DNA of 64,000 nucleotides. It comes from Cylicocyclus nassatus (taxonomy: Eukaryota > Nematoda > Chromadorea > Rhabditida > Strongylidae). This document shows positions 12,168-22,261 of this stretch, piece after piece (within the stretch, counting starts at the first letter, position 1; every line of letters starts with the position of its first letter). The stretch spans positions 82,962,255 to 83,026,254 of the forward strand of contig CATQJL010000223.1 in NCBI GenBank assembly GCA_958299035.1, read 5' to 3'. The position numbers and the translations under genes are program-made. The notes beneath the pieces were generated by a model. It did not search any database. It was not told the origin of the DNA and worked only from the letters and a program-made list of their open reading frames with translations.

Positions 12168-12940
12168 TCAGGTTGTCCCAAAAGTAAACTAAACTCCTTT
12201 TCTAGATAAACCAAGCTGTTTTTGTTTTCCAAGCAAATCTAAAGCGTCTTCTAAAGTGAAGCATTTACAAAATGGACACCGAGGATCCGTCTATGTCTTA
12301 ATCCGGGCAAAATTTGAAGCCAAAATCGTAAAACAATTTATCACCGGAAAATTGAGTTTTTGCGCGAAAAAATTTCAAGGACCTCGAACTTAGTCATTAT
12401 GCAGTAGTATACACATAGCAGTACTCAAAAATGCCTTCGCTGGATTTATACAGCGCTTAAAAAGCGAGAAAAAAAGATAATCAAAAATGGCAAATTCTGT
12501 CCTCAGTCCGTCCCACATATGTCATTGTATACAAGCCTTGATAAAGATATTCCCAGAATTTTGTTTGTGCTTTGGTGATTGAGAAGTACCAAGTTCAGCA
12601 GTCTGAAAAACCGAAAAGGACATTTTTGCATTTTCGGGTCATTTTAATTTCTCAATATTGAGCCCCGCAAAAATCCATCAAATCCATTTTTGGGCACTAC
12701 TATGTTTCTACTGTATAAAGTTGGAGATTTGTAAGAATTCTGGAGGGAGATTCGATTTTTAGGGTATCTGAGAATTTAGATTTTTGGCTCTAAATTTTAT
12801 TTGGATTACAACTTAGGCGAATCTTTGATGGTCATTTTGTAGAGCTTGCCTCGCTCTATTGAATGATACCCTAAGTCTACTAGGAGAACAAAAACAGTTT
12901 GATTTCTTTAAAGAAGGAGATTACTTTTGGGACAACCTAA
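12168..12940. mobile_element. Mariner-type MITE (TCAGGTTGTCCCAAAAGT)
   Basis: 773 bp bounded by TCAGGTTGTCCCAAAAGTAA and the inverse TTACTTTTGGGACAACCTAA, with TA on each side. No transposase. It sits immediately upstream of the decayed membrane-protein copy and may have removed or displaced its first exons. Confidence 0.88.
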
Positions 12941-13351
12941 TACATGCTCTGTTTATAAGCATTGACGCGTAAGCATGTCTCCATCAACAAAGTTTCTTGA
13001 AGTGATTGGCCAGCTACACCAGTTCTATCGAGTGTAAAAAGTAGAAAAGGCAGCTTGAACTTGCGCAAAAGGCTGGATATAGGAGGCGTTACGTGAAAGG
13101 TAATGAATTAGATATGTAGACTCAATCTCATGAAGATTGGCGATGGCAAATCAGCTATGTTTTAGTTGATGTTAAGAGTCGACTCAATATTGGATTATCT
13201 CATTCAGTGTGTTCTGCTCTTGTCGCACTGCTGCTCATCTTTCCCTGCTCCTCGACACTGAGAAGGTCATGAGAAAATAAAAAGAAGCATTAGCGCCCTT
13301 GTACAGCCTGTATAGCAGATCTGAAGGTGAATATTGTGCAAGTGTAGCGTA
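12941..13351. other. Duplicated non-coding flank
   Basis: 13205-13310 (TTCTGCTCTTGTCGCACTG and following) matches 57560-57660 in the same orientation. On the minus strand both copies encode CFFLF[A/S]H[K/D]LLSV, which could be a vestigial signal-peptide exon, but each copy has nearby stops. Confidence 0.45.
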
Positions 13352-13564
13352 CAGGGCTCCTAAATTGCAGAGTCGTTTGCACCAGCGGTCGCGCGACCGC
13401 GTCAATGGCGCCGCCTCGATCGATGGCGCCGGCGCCGGCAAAATGCCCGGGCGCGACGCGGTTGCCGGCGCCGGCGCCATCGATGGAGGTGGCGCCATGG
13501 ATGCCCGGGCGCGACGCGGTCGCGCGACCGCTGGTGCAAACGACTCTGCAATTTGGGAGCCCTG
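13352..13564. mobile_element. GC-rich palindromic foldback element
   Basis: 213 bp beginning CAGGGCTCC and ending GGAGCCCTG with arms of at least 50 bp, including GCGGTCGCGCGACCGC in both arms and a GGCGCCGGCGCCGGC core. The whole unit can fold on itself. The paralogous flank at 57.66 kb lacks it, so it inserted after the duplication or was lost there. The CAGGG ends are hAT-like, but no 8-bp TSD was seen. Confidence 0.75.
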
Positions 13565-14217
13565 TAGATTGCCGGCAAAATCTGCGCATGAAGACATTGT
13601 TACGCCCGTAATATCGACAAACTGCGCGCGCAAAATGGCCCGTAGCACACATTCTCATTTTCTCCCAGCATTTTCTTTGAAATGGCGAATGGCGACGATA
13701 TGACAACGCAGGATCGTCGCAGAAGTTACCATTTCCTCACATTGACTGTATAGTTCATTTATAAAATCGTGAGATGGATTTTACTGCGGACTTTGCTCCC
13801 ACAGAAGCATAAAACGCTCTTACAAGAAAGCATCACCTCAAGGTTCCGCTCAGTCACTTCCAGTGTTTGAATATCGTTATACGCAAGCAGAAAAAAAACC
13901 ACTTAGCTAAAAATGAGAATCAAGAAAATGCGATTTCCGGAACTGGCGTGCGTGTCGCGCGCGGTCGCGCCATCGTCACGATTTTTCAAATGCCCTATAC
14001 ATGAAGTACGAAATTGCCACGCGCACGAGCTCTGGTGCGGGATTGAGAGGTTCATAGCAGATGTCTGCACATGGTAATTTTCGATAAAATATTGTGTAAT
14101 GCAGGTGCCAAACAAGCAAGCAAGGAGAGAGGTGCGAGTTGGTTGTAAAAAAGATTTAGATTCGAAGAGAAAAAAACGTGGTAGAAGGAAGGTTACAGTC
14201 AAAAGAGATGGTCCTAC
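13565..14217. other. Duplicated flank, then unassigned sequence
   Basis: 13580-13700 and 14060-14150 match 57690-57790 and 57935-58060. A short plus-strand ORF at about 13912-14076 (starting MRIKKMRFPELACV) is Cys/His-rich but unrecognised and too short to call. Confidence 0.4.
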
Positions 14218-14964
14218 ATGAAACTCGGATCACAAAGTGGAAAGTACTCATCAGATCACTTTAAAGAATGCCAAGAGACCTTACTTAATTATATTAGGTT
14301 GGCTCGAAAGTTCTTGCGTAATTCAGCTAGTAAGCTCTAGGCGGCATACATGAGTTAGTGTAGGCACTATTTAGTTAACCTCCGTAAGGCTGCTTTCCCT
14401 CCCCTGCCCACCGGGATGGTGGTGGCCGGATGGTGGGGGTGATGCGGAGGTTTGGTGAGCGGGTATGCTGATGGCCCCCTACCAGTGTACCCGTCTGGGT
14501 ATGTCGGCGGGGGCTGCCGGCGTATCCGTTTGCCGAGCTTCTGCTCCCGCTCCCACTGTTGGGCCACTTTCATGTCTGTTGGCTGGCGAGGGTAAGCGGA
14601 TATACGAATTCTTTGGTCTAGAAATTACATTACTCGGTAGTATGTCCTTTCAGCTTATTTCTGGACCCACCCATATGTTGTAGCTTTATGTGCTGGTCAG
14701 AAAAAGATATTCGGTGGTTTTTTTTGTTTCGTTTTGTGTTTACTACTTCATTTTCATTGCGGCTCTCCTTAGTATCCTCATGTTAGCTGTTTTGTTGCAT
14801 TGTTAGCACGCCGAAGTGCGTATGAATAAATAAAATAGAACAAGATTGTGAATTTAGGTTTAGTCATTGAAAAGTTATTGAATTTTGTTTGAATTACGCA
14901 AGAACTTTCGAGCCAACCTAATATGTCAGAGGAAGAGGAATTGTACTTACAAATTGGGAGATAG
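14218..14964 (+). pseudogene. Unrecognised ORF interrupted by a mariner MITE
   Basis: Reading 14218-14293 and skipping the MITE plus one TA copy into 14924-14964 gives one open frame, MKLGSQSGKYSSDH...LLNYMSEEEELYLQIGR, ending at TAG. The join falls exactly at the TA duplication, so the frame predates the insertion. An acceptor-like TTACAG lies at about 14190-14200. The product is unknown. If it is a true last exon, the MITE disrupts it. The alternative frame, with a donor at about 15014, is also open. Confidence 0.35.
14294..14921. mobile_element. Mariner-type MITE carrying a GC-rich insert
   Basis: 628 bp with termini TTAGGTTGGCTCGAAAGTTC and the inverse, flanked by TA duplications. Unlike other MITEs here, the interior at 14385-14600 is GC-rich and closely resembles 54605-54750 in reverse orientation, including an AG before and a GT after the shared segment. 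This looks like captured or carried unique sequence. Confidence 0.85.
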
Positions 14965-16041
14965 TGTAAGTAAAATGCTCAAAAACCTCCCTACACAATT
15001 TTGTGTAGATTGGGTAAGTAGGGAAATTCCAACGATTTGCTGCTTGCTGTATTGTGGTCGCGAAAAGGTGGATAGGAAGGATATCAACTGACCCAGTAGA
15101 ATATTTTCTAGTCCGATATCAACATTTGAAGTGTTGATTGCCTAGACGCTTAAACTACATATACACATAATAAAAGAAATAACAGCAAAAATTCAAGAAT
15201 ACAAAGCAATCCACTGCAGTTGATTTAATTGATCATTTCATAATAATTCATTTTCTAGCAACAGGTAAGATTTGCGATTTATGAGTGCTGGGACAACTCA
15301 TTGTTGTTTGAATGACTGCACTGAAAGACATTCACCATAGTTCTGGAAGTAAACACTTTAGACTACAATGTCTTGAGTTAAATCCCCATGTGCGAACCAT
15401 TTTTGCTGGAAGAGAAAATGCTATTTTTGAAGCTTAAAGAATGCTTGTGACTAAACCCATTTCCTATTTTTTGCCCATTTTTTCCTGAAAACAAAACCAT
15501 TTTAGCGCCTTCCGGAACGATGTCAAAAGCGTGCATGAGCACGGTACTTTGGAAATAAATCCGTAAGTAAGGTTAGAAAAAGGTTGACAGCCTGCAATGA
15601 AGACGTTGTATGGTAGAGTGCCTAAAAACTGAAGATAAAAGTTGCAGCCATTCAGGAGCTGTAAGCCCAAAAAAATTTGGTTGCGTCTCTGGCAAATTTA
15701 TTTGCGATCCTAAAGACCAAAAACTGGGAGTTTCGAGCGCAAAATCTTGTAGCTTACTGGAGACGCAACGAAACAGCCTGAAAGTCTCAAGCTAGAAAGC
15801 AGGGGGAGGATGGTGTCGTGATACGGCAATGCAACGAGCAGGCTTCCATAGCTGCGAAAAAATTTAGATGCGTTCCAGATACGACCTTCTATTTTCATTT
15901 TATTGCCATACATAAAATTATAAAAAAATCTACAGGTTACGAAATAAGACGAGATTTCGCCAAGTGTAACTGAGCATCAAGTACAGATAACTTGTATGGG
16001 CCCGTGAAAAAGTTTACAAAAAGGATGAAAAGTATTTATGG
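14965..16041. other. No firm gene; possible small exons
   Basis: A plus-strand phase-0 donor at about 15014 (TGG then GTAAGT) and an acceptor at about 15259 (TTTTCTAG) would join FCVDW to QQVRFAIYECWDNSLLFE-stop. This is suggestive but unsupported by family knowledge. A block around AAACAAAACCATTTTAGC near 15490 is repeated near 16320. Confidence 0.3.
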
Positions 16042-16229
16042 TCATGGTTGGTAGAAATACTTGCTGTTGTGTGAGACTTCATAAACTTCGTAAGCAGGAC
16101 TTCTAAGCCAGTTGGTACACTCACCATCTTTATCAAACATACTGCTTGTGATAGTGTTTGAGTATTGAAAATATTTTTTTTCCAGTCATACCTTAGGTCC
16201 GCAGTTTCGACTCCCGCCTGCGACGCCAT
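16042..16229 (-). CDS. Possible two-exon small ORF, or tRNA-derived sequence read backwards
   Basis: On the minus strand, exon 1 (16192-16229, MASQAGVETADL) and exon 2 (16042-16141, MFDKDGECTNWLRS onward to a TGA) are separated by a 50-bp intron with GT..AG and join in frame to a 45-residue product. However, the plus strand of the same stretch has a B-box-like TTTCGACTCC, an A-box-like AGCCAGTTGG and a TTTTTT run after CGACGCCA, so it may instead be a tRNA-derived repeat. I cannot decide between them. Confidence 0.25.
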
Positions 16230-16239
16230 TTTTTGCAAT

Positions 16240-17398
16240 GTAAAAGTGCTAGTTTGGAGAGTAAAGAGTGTATGCCAATGAAAAACTTATTTCTTACTTT
16301 ACAACTTTTTCCGCAAACAAAACCATTTTAGCTCCTTCATGAGTTCACAAAAATGTTTCTTAATCTTCGTCATTTGATACGTTGCTACAGCATTCTATGT
16401 GTCGTAGATTACCCAAATAATCTACAATCTTTAGTATTGTGGATCTACCATGTATGTTACATTCAATATCTGATAGCTTGTCGTTGACAAACATTACTGT
16501 TCAATGAAGACTTAAAGGCAGTGTCCGGGTAAAATTTCGCCTCTCATGTTTTTGTCATTCTAGGGCCTTTCCGTGGCCTTGATTATAGCTATAAAGTTCA
16601 AATTGCCCAAAACCTTGGAAAAACCCGATTCCTGGGGTCCTTGTTTTACGGGCGCGGACGAGTTTCGGATTGTTCATCCCTCAGCTTGTCAGATGGGAGG
16701 AGCTGCAACTGCATGGGTGCTGATGCAGCGCTCTTGTGTGAGCACTCGTCTTTAAGGGGAGGTTTGTGATACGAGGGGAGGATTGTGATACATCACAGGT
16801 TCGTGTCTCCTTTCAGAGGTCACGTCAATCGGACCAACGCAGGTCGGATATTTTTGGGGCCCTCCTTACAACTATGCGCTAATCTAGTTTGGTGGATCTC
16901 GGGTGGACGCTGCCTTTGAAGACAGCGTCCAGGCAGATTCTCGACTTCTATATATTTATGTTATCCAGGCCTTTCCATGGCGCTGATTCCGAATATGGAA
17001 CTCAAAAAACGTGAATTTCTCAGAAAACCACCTTTTGGGGCTATTGGAAAACCCGGACGAGTGCTTCTGATGTTATCCTTGTTATCCTTGTTATCCTTGT
17101 CTTCAACATTCAAGGTGACGTTATCGCCAAAGCTCCACACAGCCTTTCCTAATTGACGACTTTGAAATAAAGACAGGGATGCAAAGTTGGTGGGAGATTG
17201 CTTTATAACGCATACCAAAATTTCTTCGAAATGCTCGAGATTTGCAGATTTTTGTTGTTTACTCTCCTCCAAACGAAAACCCCAGAACCACCACAGCCCT
17301 TGTCGCGTCCGAGCTGCTTCTTTGAAAAAAAATAATAGTGCGCCTTTTTTTTTGTGAAATTGAAGAAGATCAAAGTTGTTTTGGACTAGAGTGGACCA
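16240..17398. other. Decayed TTAAAGGCAG-family repeats and a short minisatellite
   Basis: A family end TTAAAGGCAGTGTCCGG occurs at about 16513, and similar blocks continue to about 16950. At 17072-17100 the unit TTATCCTTG is repeated three times. No gene was seen. Confidence 0.45.
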
Positions 17399-17794
17399 TA
17401 AAAGGCAGCGGCTCGGCAGAATGACAATTTGGGATATTCATCGTTATCGGTTCCGCTAGATGAGCTAGGTCCAAGACTTTGCTTTGCGGCAAAGATATCA
17501 ATAACCCCTTTTTCAAACGCGAAAAGTGCTGTTTATGTGGATTGCGGGTCGCAAAAGTGGCTGCTGGAGCCAATAATTGCCGGCGATATGGGTACGGTGT
17601 CTCCATCCTTGAAAACGCCTCCAGAGGGCAGGCTTACACCGTCCGCCCAAATAGCACTTTTGACACTTTTGACGCTTGGAAAGCGCGTTACTGGTACTTT
17701 TGAAGCTGCAAAGCACTGTCTTGGATTGCTCATCCAGGGTAACCGAGAACGATGAATATTCCAAAGTTGTCATTCTGCCGAGCCGCTGCCTTTA
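17399..17794. mobile_element. Foldback element with AAGGCAGCGGCTCGGC ends
   Basis: About 395 bp whose two halves are near reverse complements over most of their length, from AAAGGCAGCGGCTCGGCAG to CTGCCGAGCCGCTGCCTTT. The opposed ORFs are mirror images and not genes. Related single ends lie at 16513, 20260, 24010, 42768 and 63728. Confidence 0.75.
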
Positions 17795-18808
17795 ATGTGT
17801 CAGCTCTACCAAGCACACTGTCAAGAAGTAAGTGCTAGGGTAAAGTTTGTGAAAACAGATAGATCGATCGGAGTATGCTGTTGACCCTCACAGCACGAGA
17901 TTTCCAAACGAGGAAACCAATTCTCCAGCTAAGGCAATGCATCTGTACGTGGCTGCAAAACGTTCTTCAACCTTTCTGGTTAAATTTAGTGTCCGCGAAG
18001 ATGGTAGTTTTGGGATTTCAGTGTCATGTAAAAGTAAAACCTTCAGACAATCCATCGCGCAAGTGCGAGGCCCATTTGATCAGAAGCAGGGAATACAGTT
18101 AGAAAGTTGAGTTACCTTGGAGAGGGCCTCTCCAGCTGTTTTATTTCCTGCTCTACGGCAGAGTACACATGTTGCCACAGTTTAAGTCATAAGGTTCCGT
18201 AGCGACTCTGCATCTCAGCCTTGAACGGGCATCTCAGTCTTGGCGGGAACTGTTCAACCCATCCAAATGCAAGTATGAGACTTTGGCAAACACTTGTTAT
18301 CGCCGAATTCAGTTTTTGCTGCTGCTTTGGCACGCGCTGGTACCAAAGGTTGAGCAAAAAAAGTTACAGAATTGAGTTTCTGATTTGCATGTCATAGCCG
18401 CAACAAAATACAATCAGCGTGTCTGTGGCTATCTTATCACATCATCAAAGCAATTCTATTTTGCAATTTTCCTCTAATGAAATACCTTCTGATATAGGAA
18501 GGGATTCACAGAAAAGCTGCAGCACCTTTACGATCGTAATTTCATTGTAAGTAATACAGTTGCAATCATGGACCATCTCCCATTCCGCGATTACTGCAGA
18601 CCATCAACAAAGGATACCATTCATCGTATATCTCTCTTCTGTCAACCAATTAGTTTTGATTAAATAGTTGATTAGTTTTCATATTTCAAAATTTCAAAAT
18701 TTTTTTAAGCCCTCTCGGGCACCTCCTCCCGAGAATGGATCGCGAGATTTTTGAAAGCTACTCGTATAATTTATAAAATTGTGCAAGCGACTTGTTTATA
18801 CTTGTAAA
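17795..18808. other. No gene recognised
   Basis: Short ORFs only. No terminal repeats or splice-supported exons were identified. Confidence 0.35.
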
Positions 18809-19110
18809 TCTTATATCTAAAGCTGAATGTCTGTTTGTCTGTCTGTCTGTATGTATGTATGTCTGTGTGTACGTATGTTCCGAATAGAAAATTCCATTTC
18901 TGAACCGATCCGAACCAAACTGGGCACACATACACTTCGGGCCCCGGCGGGTGTCATAGGCTACTTTTCGTCGTCGATCGATATCGATTTTATCGATTTT
19001 TTGCAAAATTTGAGCTACGGGGCTGGGAGTTGGTACAGGGGGGTAATCGAGCATGCTGATTACGAATAAAATAATGACAGGGCCGGGCGGAGCCGGGTAA
19101 GCCATCTAGT
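18809..19110 (+). mobile_element. Helitron-like non-autonomous element
   Basis: Carries (CTGT)n/(ATGT)n near 18832-18875, then AGAAAATTCCATTTCTGA, a GATCGATATCGAT stretch, and ends GGGCGGAGCCGGG...CATCTAGT. The final CTAGT preceded by a GC-rich hairpin-prone block is what Helitron 3' ends look like. No Rep/Hel protein is encoded. Related copies are at 6465, 21615 and 62862. Confidence 0.5.
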
Positions 19111-20375
19111 AATTAATATAACATTCAAAAATTTTCAAAAATTCAATTCAGCCTTGTGAAAAAATACGCCTCCTTTTCCTAAAATCATGGGGTTATGGGC
19201 CCGCAAAAATTTCAGGGCATAAAAGCGGTCGACACAAACCTGAAGCTTCCGTGCGTGCGGCAAATAGTCAAGGTGCCATCAAAGCTGCAGGCAGTTTACC
19301 GGCTGGCAATACATTTGCTCGAGCACGCGATCAACAATGTGTCCGTCTGATCGGTCGGCAATACCGGTCGTCTTGTAAGCAGCCAACAGTGACCTTTGTC
19401 GTCTCCCCATAATCCTCATACATTGTGAGTACAAACTGTACTTGCGTGGGATACAACGCAGTGTCTTGGCTGCCCTTAGCGATGTCAGTGGAATGATCAA
19501 CAGTCCTTGACCAGCAAGGCTCGGTTGAGTATGTGACAGTTTATGATTTAGTTATCAAAAGTGACGCGGGCTTCCTTATATAGGGTTTGGACACTGTTGC
19601 AGAATTGTCCCCAGAATGTGAACAGGACTAAGATAATTCAAATAAAATTGGTTGAGATATCTAATTTAAGATATTCAATTCCAACAGCAAGCGAGCGGGC
19701 GACCTTCGCCGCACAAGTGGCGAGTATTATTAACCGTGCGCGCCACGTCGCCTGTACGATGGGCTTTTGACGACCGTACAACTGCACACACCGACGATAT
19801 TTGAAAGGTCTTTGCTGGCCGCCCATACGGCGCGAGCTCGTGAGGTTAAACGGCTCGGCAGATTTCCAACTTCGGGGTTTTGGCAGATTTGGGGCTATTC
19901 CGGCTTCCGAAACCACGACATGAACTCCCCTTAGCGCGAAAATGGGGAAAACCCCGTCTTTTGATACCCCCCCCCTTGAGATGGGCGCGGACGAGTGAGC
20001 CGTTTTTCTCTGCCGTCAGAGACACAGAGTAAGGAGGTAGAGAACGCTAGAACAATTGTGCCCTACGAATCTACGAGTGACGGCGCGTTTTCTAGCGGAG
20101 AACACACTCGTCCGAATAAGGTGTTAGGGGAGCGAAAGGAGGAAGGGGAGCGGCTGTTGGGCCGCCTCCCTGGCTTGCATTTTCGGCGCGCAGTTGTTGT
20201 TTTGGTTCACTTGAAGAGCCTCCTATCTATCTGCGTCAAAATCTGAGGTAGTTTCATTCTGCCGAGACGCTGCCTTTAATACGGTGCTGGGGTTCAGTTA
20301 CGGAGCGAATATCTCATTCGAACTGTCTGGAAGGAGTTATGAGCGTCTAGATGTGCGATTGTAAAGTGTTCTGAG
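19111..20375. other. Unassigned; part of a TTAAAGGCAG-family element
   Basis: 20255-20280 ends CATTCTGCCGAGACGCTGCC, a family terminus, and 19850 has a related CGGCTCGGCAG, so 19845-20280 may be one diverged foldback. The rest shows nothing coding. Confidence 0.35.
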
Positions 20376-20606
20376 CAGGGCTCGGCGCAGGTGGCTTACA
20401 AGCAAGCTGGATATCGTTTTTGGGACAAAAAGCAAAAGGGGTTTCGTTTTTGTGGCCGAAAAGACAAAGCTTGCGACTTTTTTTTAGTCGACGTTTCGTT
20501 TTTTTGGAGAATTTTTAGGGTCAAAGGGTACTTCGTAAAAATTCCCAAAAGTCAAGTGGGACTTCGTTTTTTGCATTTTTATCTAGCCACCTCGTGCAGA
20601 GCCCTG
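20376..20606. mobile_element. CAGGG MITE (hAT type), copy 1, 8-bp TSD
   Basis: 231 bp from CAGGGCTCGG to GAGCCCTG. It is flanked by the exact 8-bp duplication GTTCTGAG (20368-20375 and 20607-20614). An 8-bp TSD and CAGGG ends are diagnostic of hAT-class insertion. The interior has repeated TTTCGTTTTT blocks and no ORF. Confidence 0.92.
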
Positions 20607-20964
20607 GTTCTGAGGCGCATGTTCCACGAAATACGTTTTAAAAACAGTTTAGGTTTTTAGTGAATGTGCTTTTTCCCTGTAATCAAATTAACCACAGCCA
20701 CTGTAAATCCGCGTTATCAGGCTGCTTTCAAACATATTCGTCAAAACACGAAGATCTCTCGTATTTGAACACTCATAATTCCTTTTAGATAGTCGCTCGG
20801 CAGGTAATAAACCCATATTTGAAACCAGCGTTTTAAGATAAATCCGATGATATACAGCTTCTTTGGAATGGCTGGGTTAAGTTCTGGCCATTTCCTCGTA
20901 CTCAAAATTACTGTCCATGTGAGACCCCATATGTACAGATTTGCCTGAACGCTGCAATGAAAGA

Positions 20965-21205
20965 CAGGGCTCGGCAGGTGGCTTACAAGCAAGCTGGATA
21001 TCGTCTTTGGGACAAAAAGCAAAAGGGGTTTCGTTTTTGTGACTGAAAAAACAAAGCTTGCAGCTCTTTTTTTAGTCGACGTTTCGTTTTTCGGAGGTTT
21101 TTTAGGGATTATGGTCAGGGTCAAGGGAACCTCGTAAAAATTGGCAAAAGTCAAGGGGAACTTTGTTTGTTGCATTTTCAACTAGCCACCTCGTGCCGAG
21201 CCCTG
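20965..21205. mobile_element. CAGGG MITE (hAT type), copy 2, 8-bp TSD
   Basis: 241 bp, closely similar to the copy at 20376 and in the same orientation, flanked by the exact duplication ATGAAAGA (20957-20964 and 21206-21213). The two copies are 358 bp apart but have different TSDs, so they arose as separate insertions. Confidence 0.93.
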
Positions 21206-21614
21206 ATGAAAGAAAAGAAATTGGACTTGAAGCCAGAAAAGGAAAAAAGTGTATGTCTCTATTTGCAGTAACTATAGGAGTAGAGGTCTACATGATCTTC
21301 AGGCACTGCCTGTGATGTGAATAAATGACTTTATACCAGGTCGGTCCTGCCCGTGCCGTTTTTCGGACCTATCTTAAAACCGTTCAGAGTGATGATAGGC
21401 AAATGCTTCAAACAGTAATGCAGAAAATCTTCCTCTTTCTAGCGGTGTCTCTTTGTTAGTTCGATTGTCTTCCTAAGGGAAGTCCGTTTGATCGAAATGA
21501 CCTTTTTATGTTTGGAAATAGCTTAGATTGTGACGCGGCCAATTGCGCGCGCAAAATGCCGGCAATACTGACGTGGCTATGTGTTCACGCGCAAATTTTA
21601 CCGTATTTCATCTT
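21206..21614. other. No gene recognised
   Basis: Unassigned sequence. A CGCGCGCAAAATG block near 21548 resembles part of the duplicated flank at 13.6 and 57.7 kb. Confidence 0.3.
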
Positions 21615-21898
21615 CTGTGCAAGCACACTATATTAAGCGGAAAATTTACTCGACTGTATCTACATATGCTCCGCATAGAAATTTATATTTTTGGACCGAT
21701 TCGGACCAAATTTGGCACACCCACACTTTAAGAGGGGATAGGCGGGTGTCGTAGGCTACCTCTCGTCATTGATCGATATTTGTTTTATCGAATTCTATCG
21801 ATTTCTTTATAAAACTTCACCTATGAGTAGGCAGAGGGGTGCGCTGATTACGAAAGTAATACTGACAGGGTTTGGCGGAGGCGGATTGGCCAGCTAGT
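21615..21898 (+). mobile_element. Helitron-like element, second copy
   Basis: Shares the ordered blocks of 18809-19110 (ATTTTTGGACCGATTCGG, a GATCGATATT stretch, GGCGGAGGCGG) and ends CAGCTAGT at 21898. It lacks the CTGT microsatellite. Confidence 0.45.
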
Positions 21899-22261
21899 CA
21901 CTGCTAAAAAGAGGAAGAAATTCTTCATGAAACACTGTTCAGCATTTGGTTCACTCCTAAGAACAATTCTAAAATAGTTCTGAAAAACGGCTTTTGGAGC
22001 GACTTAGTAGATGGTATAATTACTTGTCCAGAATGAAATCCAGCAACTAGAGTTACATTCAGATCGCAAAATGCTTTCAGTGAATTAATGGAAGAGTATA
22101 TGTGAATCGGTTTCTAACAAACAATGAATTAGGTATGAAACTGCTTGTATACTTACTTATAGCAGGAGGCTTCAGCAGCTTAGTTCCCACCAGAATTTTC
22201 ACACATGTGGCCGCCCTACAACTGACAACTCTATACAGAGATTACACAACAAATTTATACT

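Noticed and set aside
17399..17794. Pair of opposed genes
   Set aside because: The opposed ORFs are reverse complements within a foldback element.
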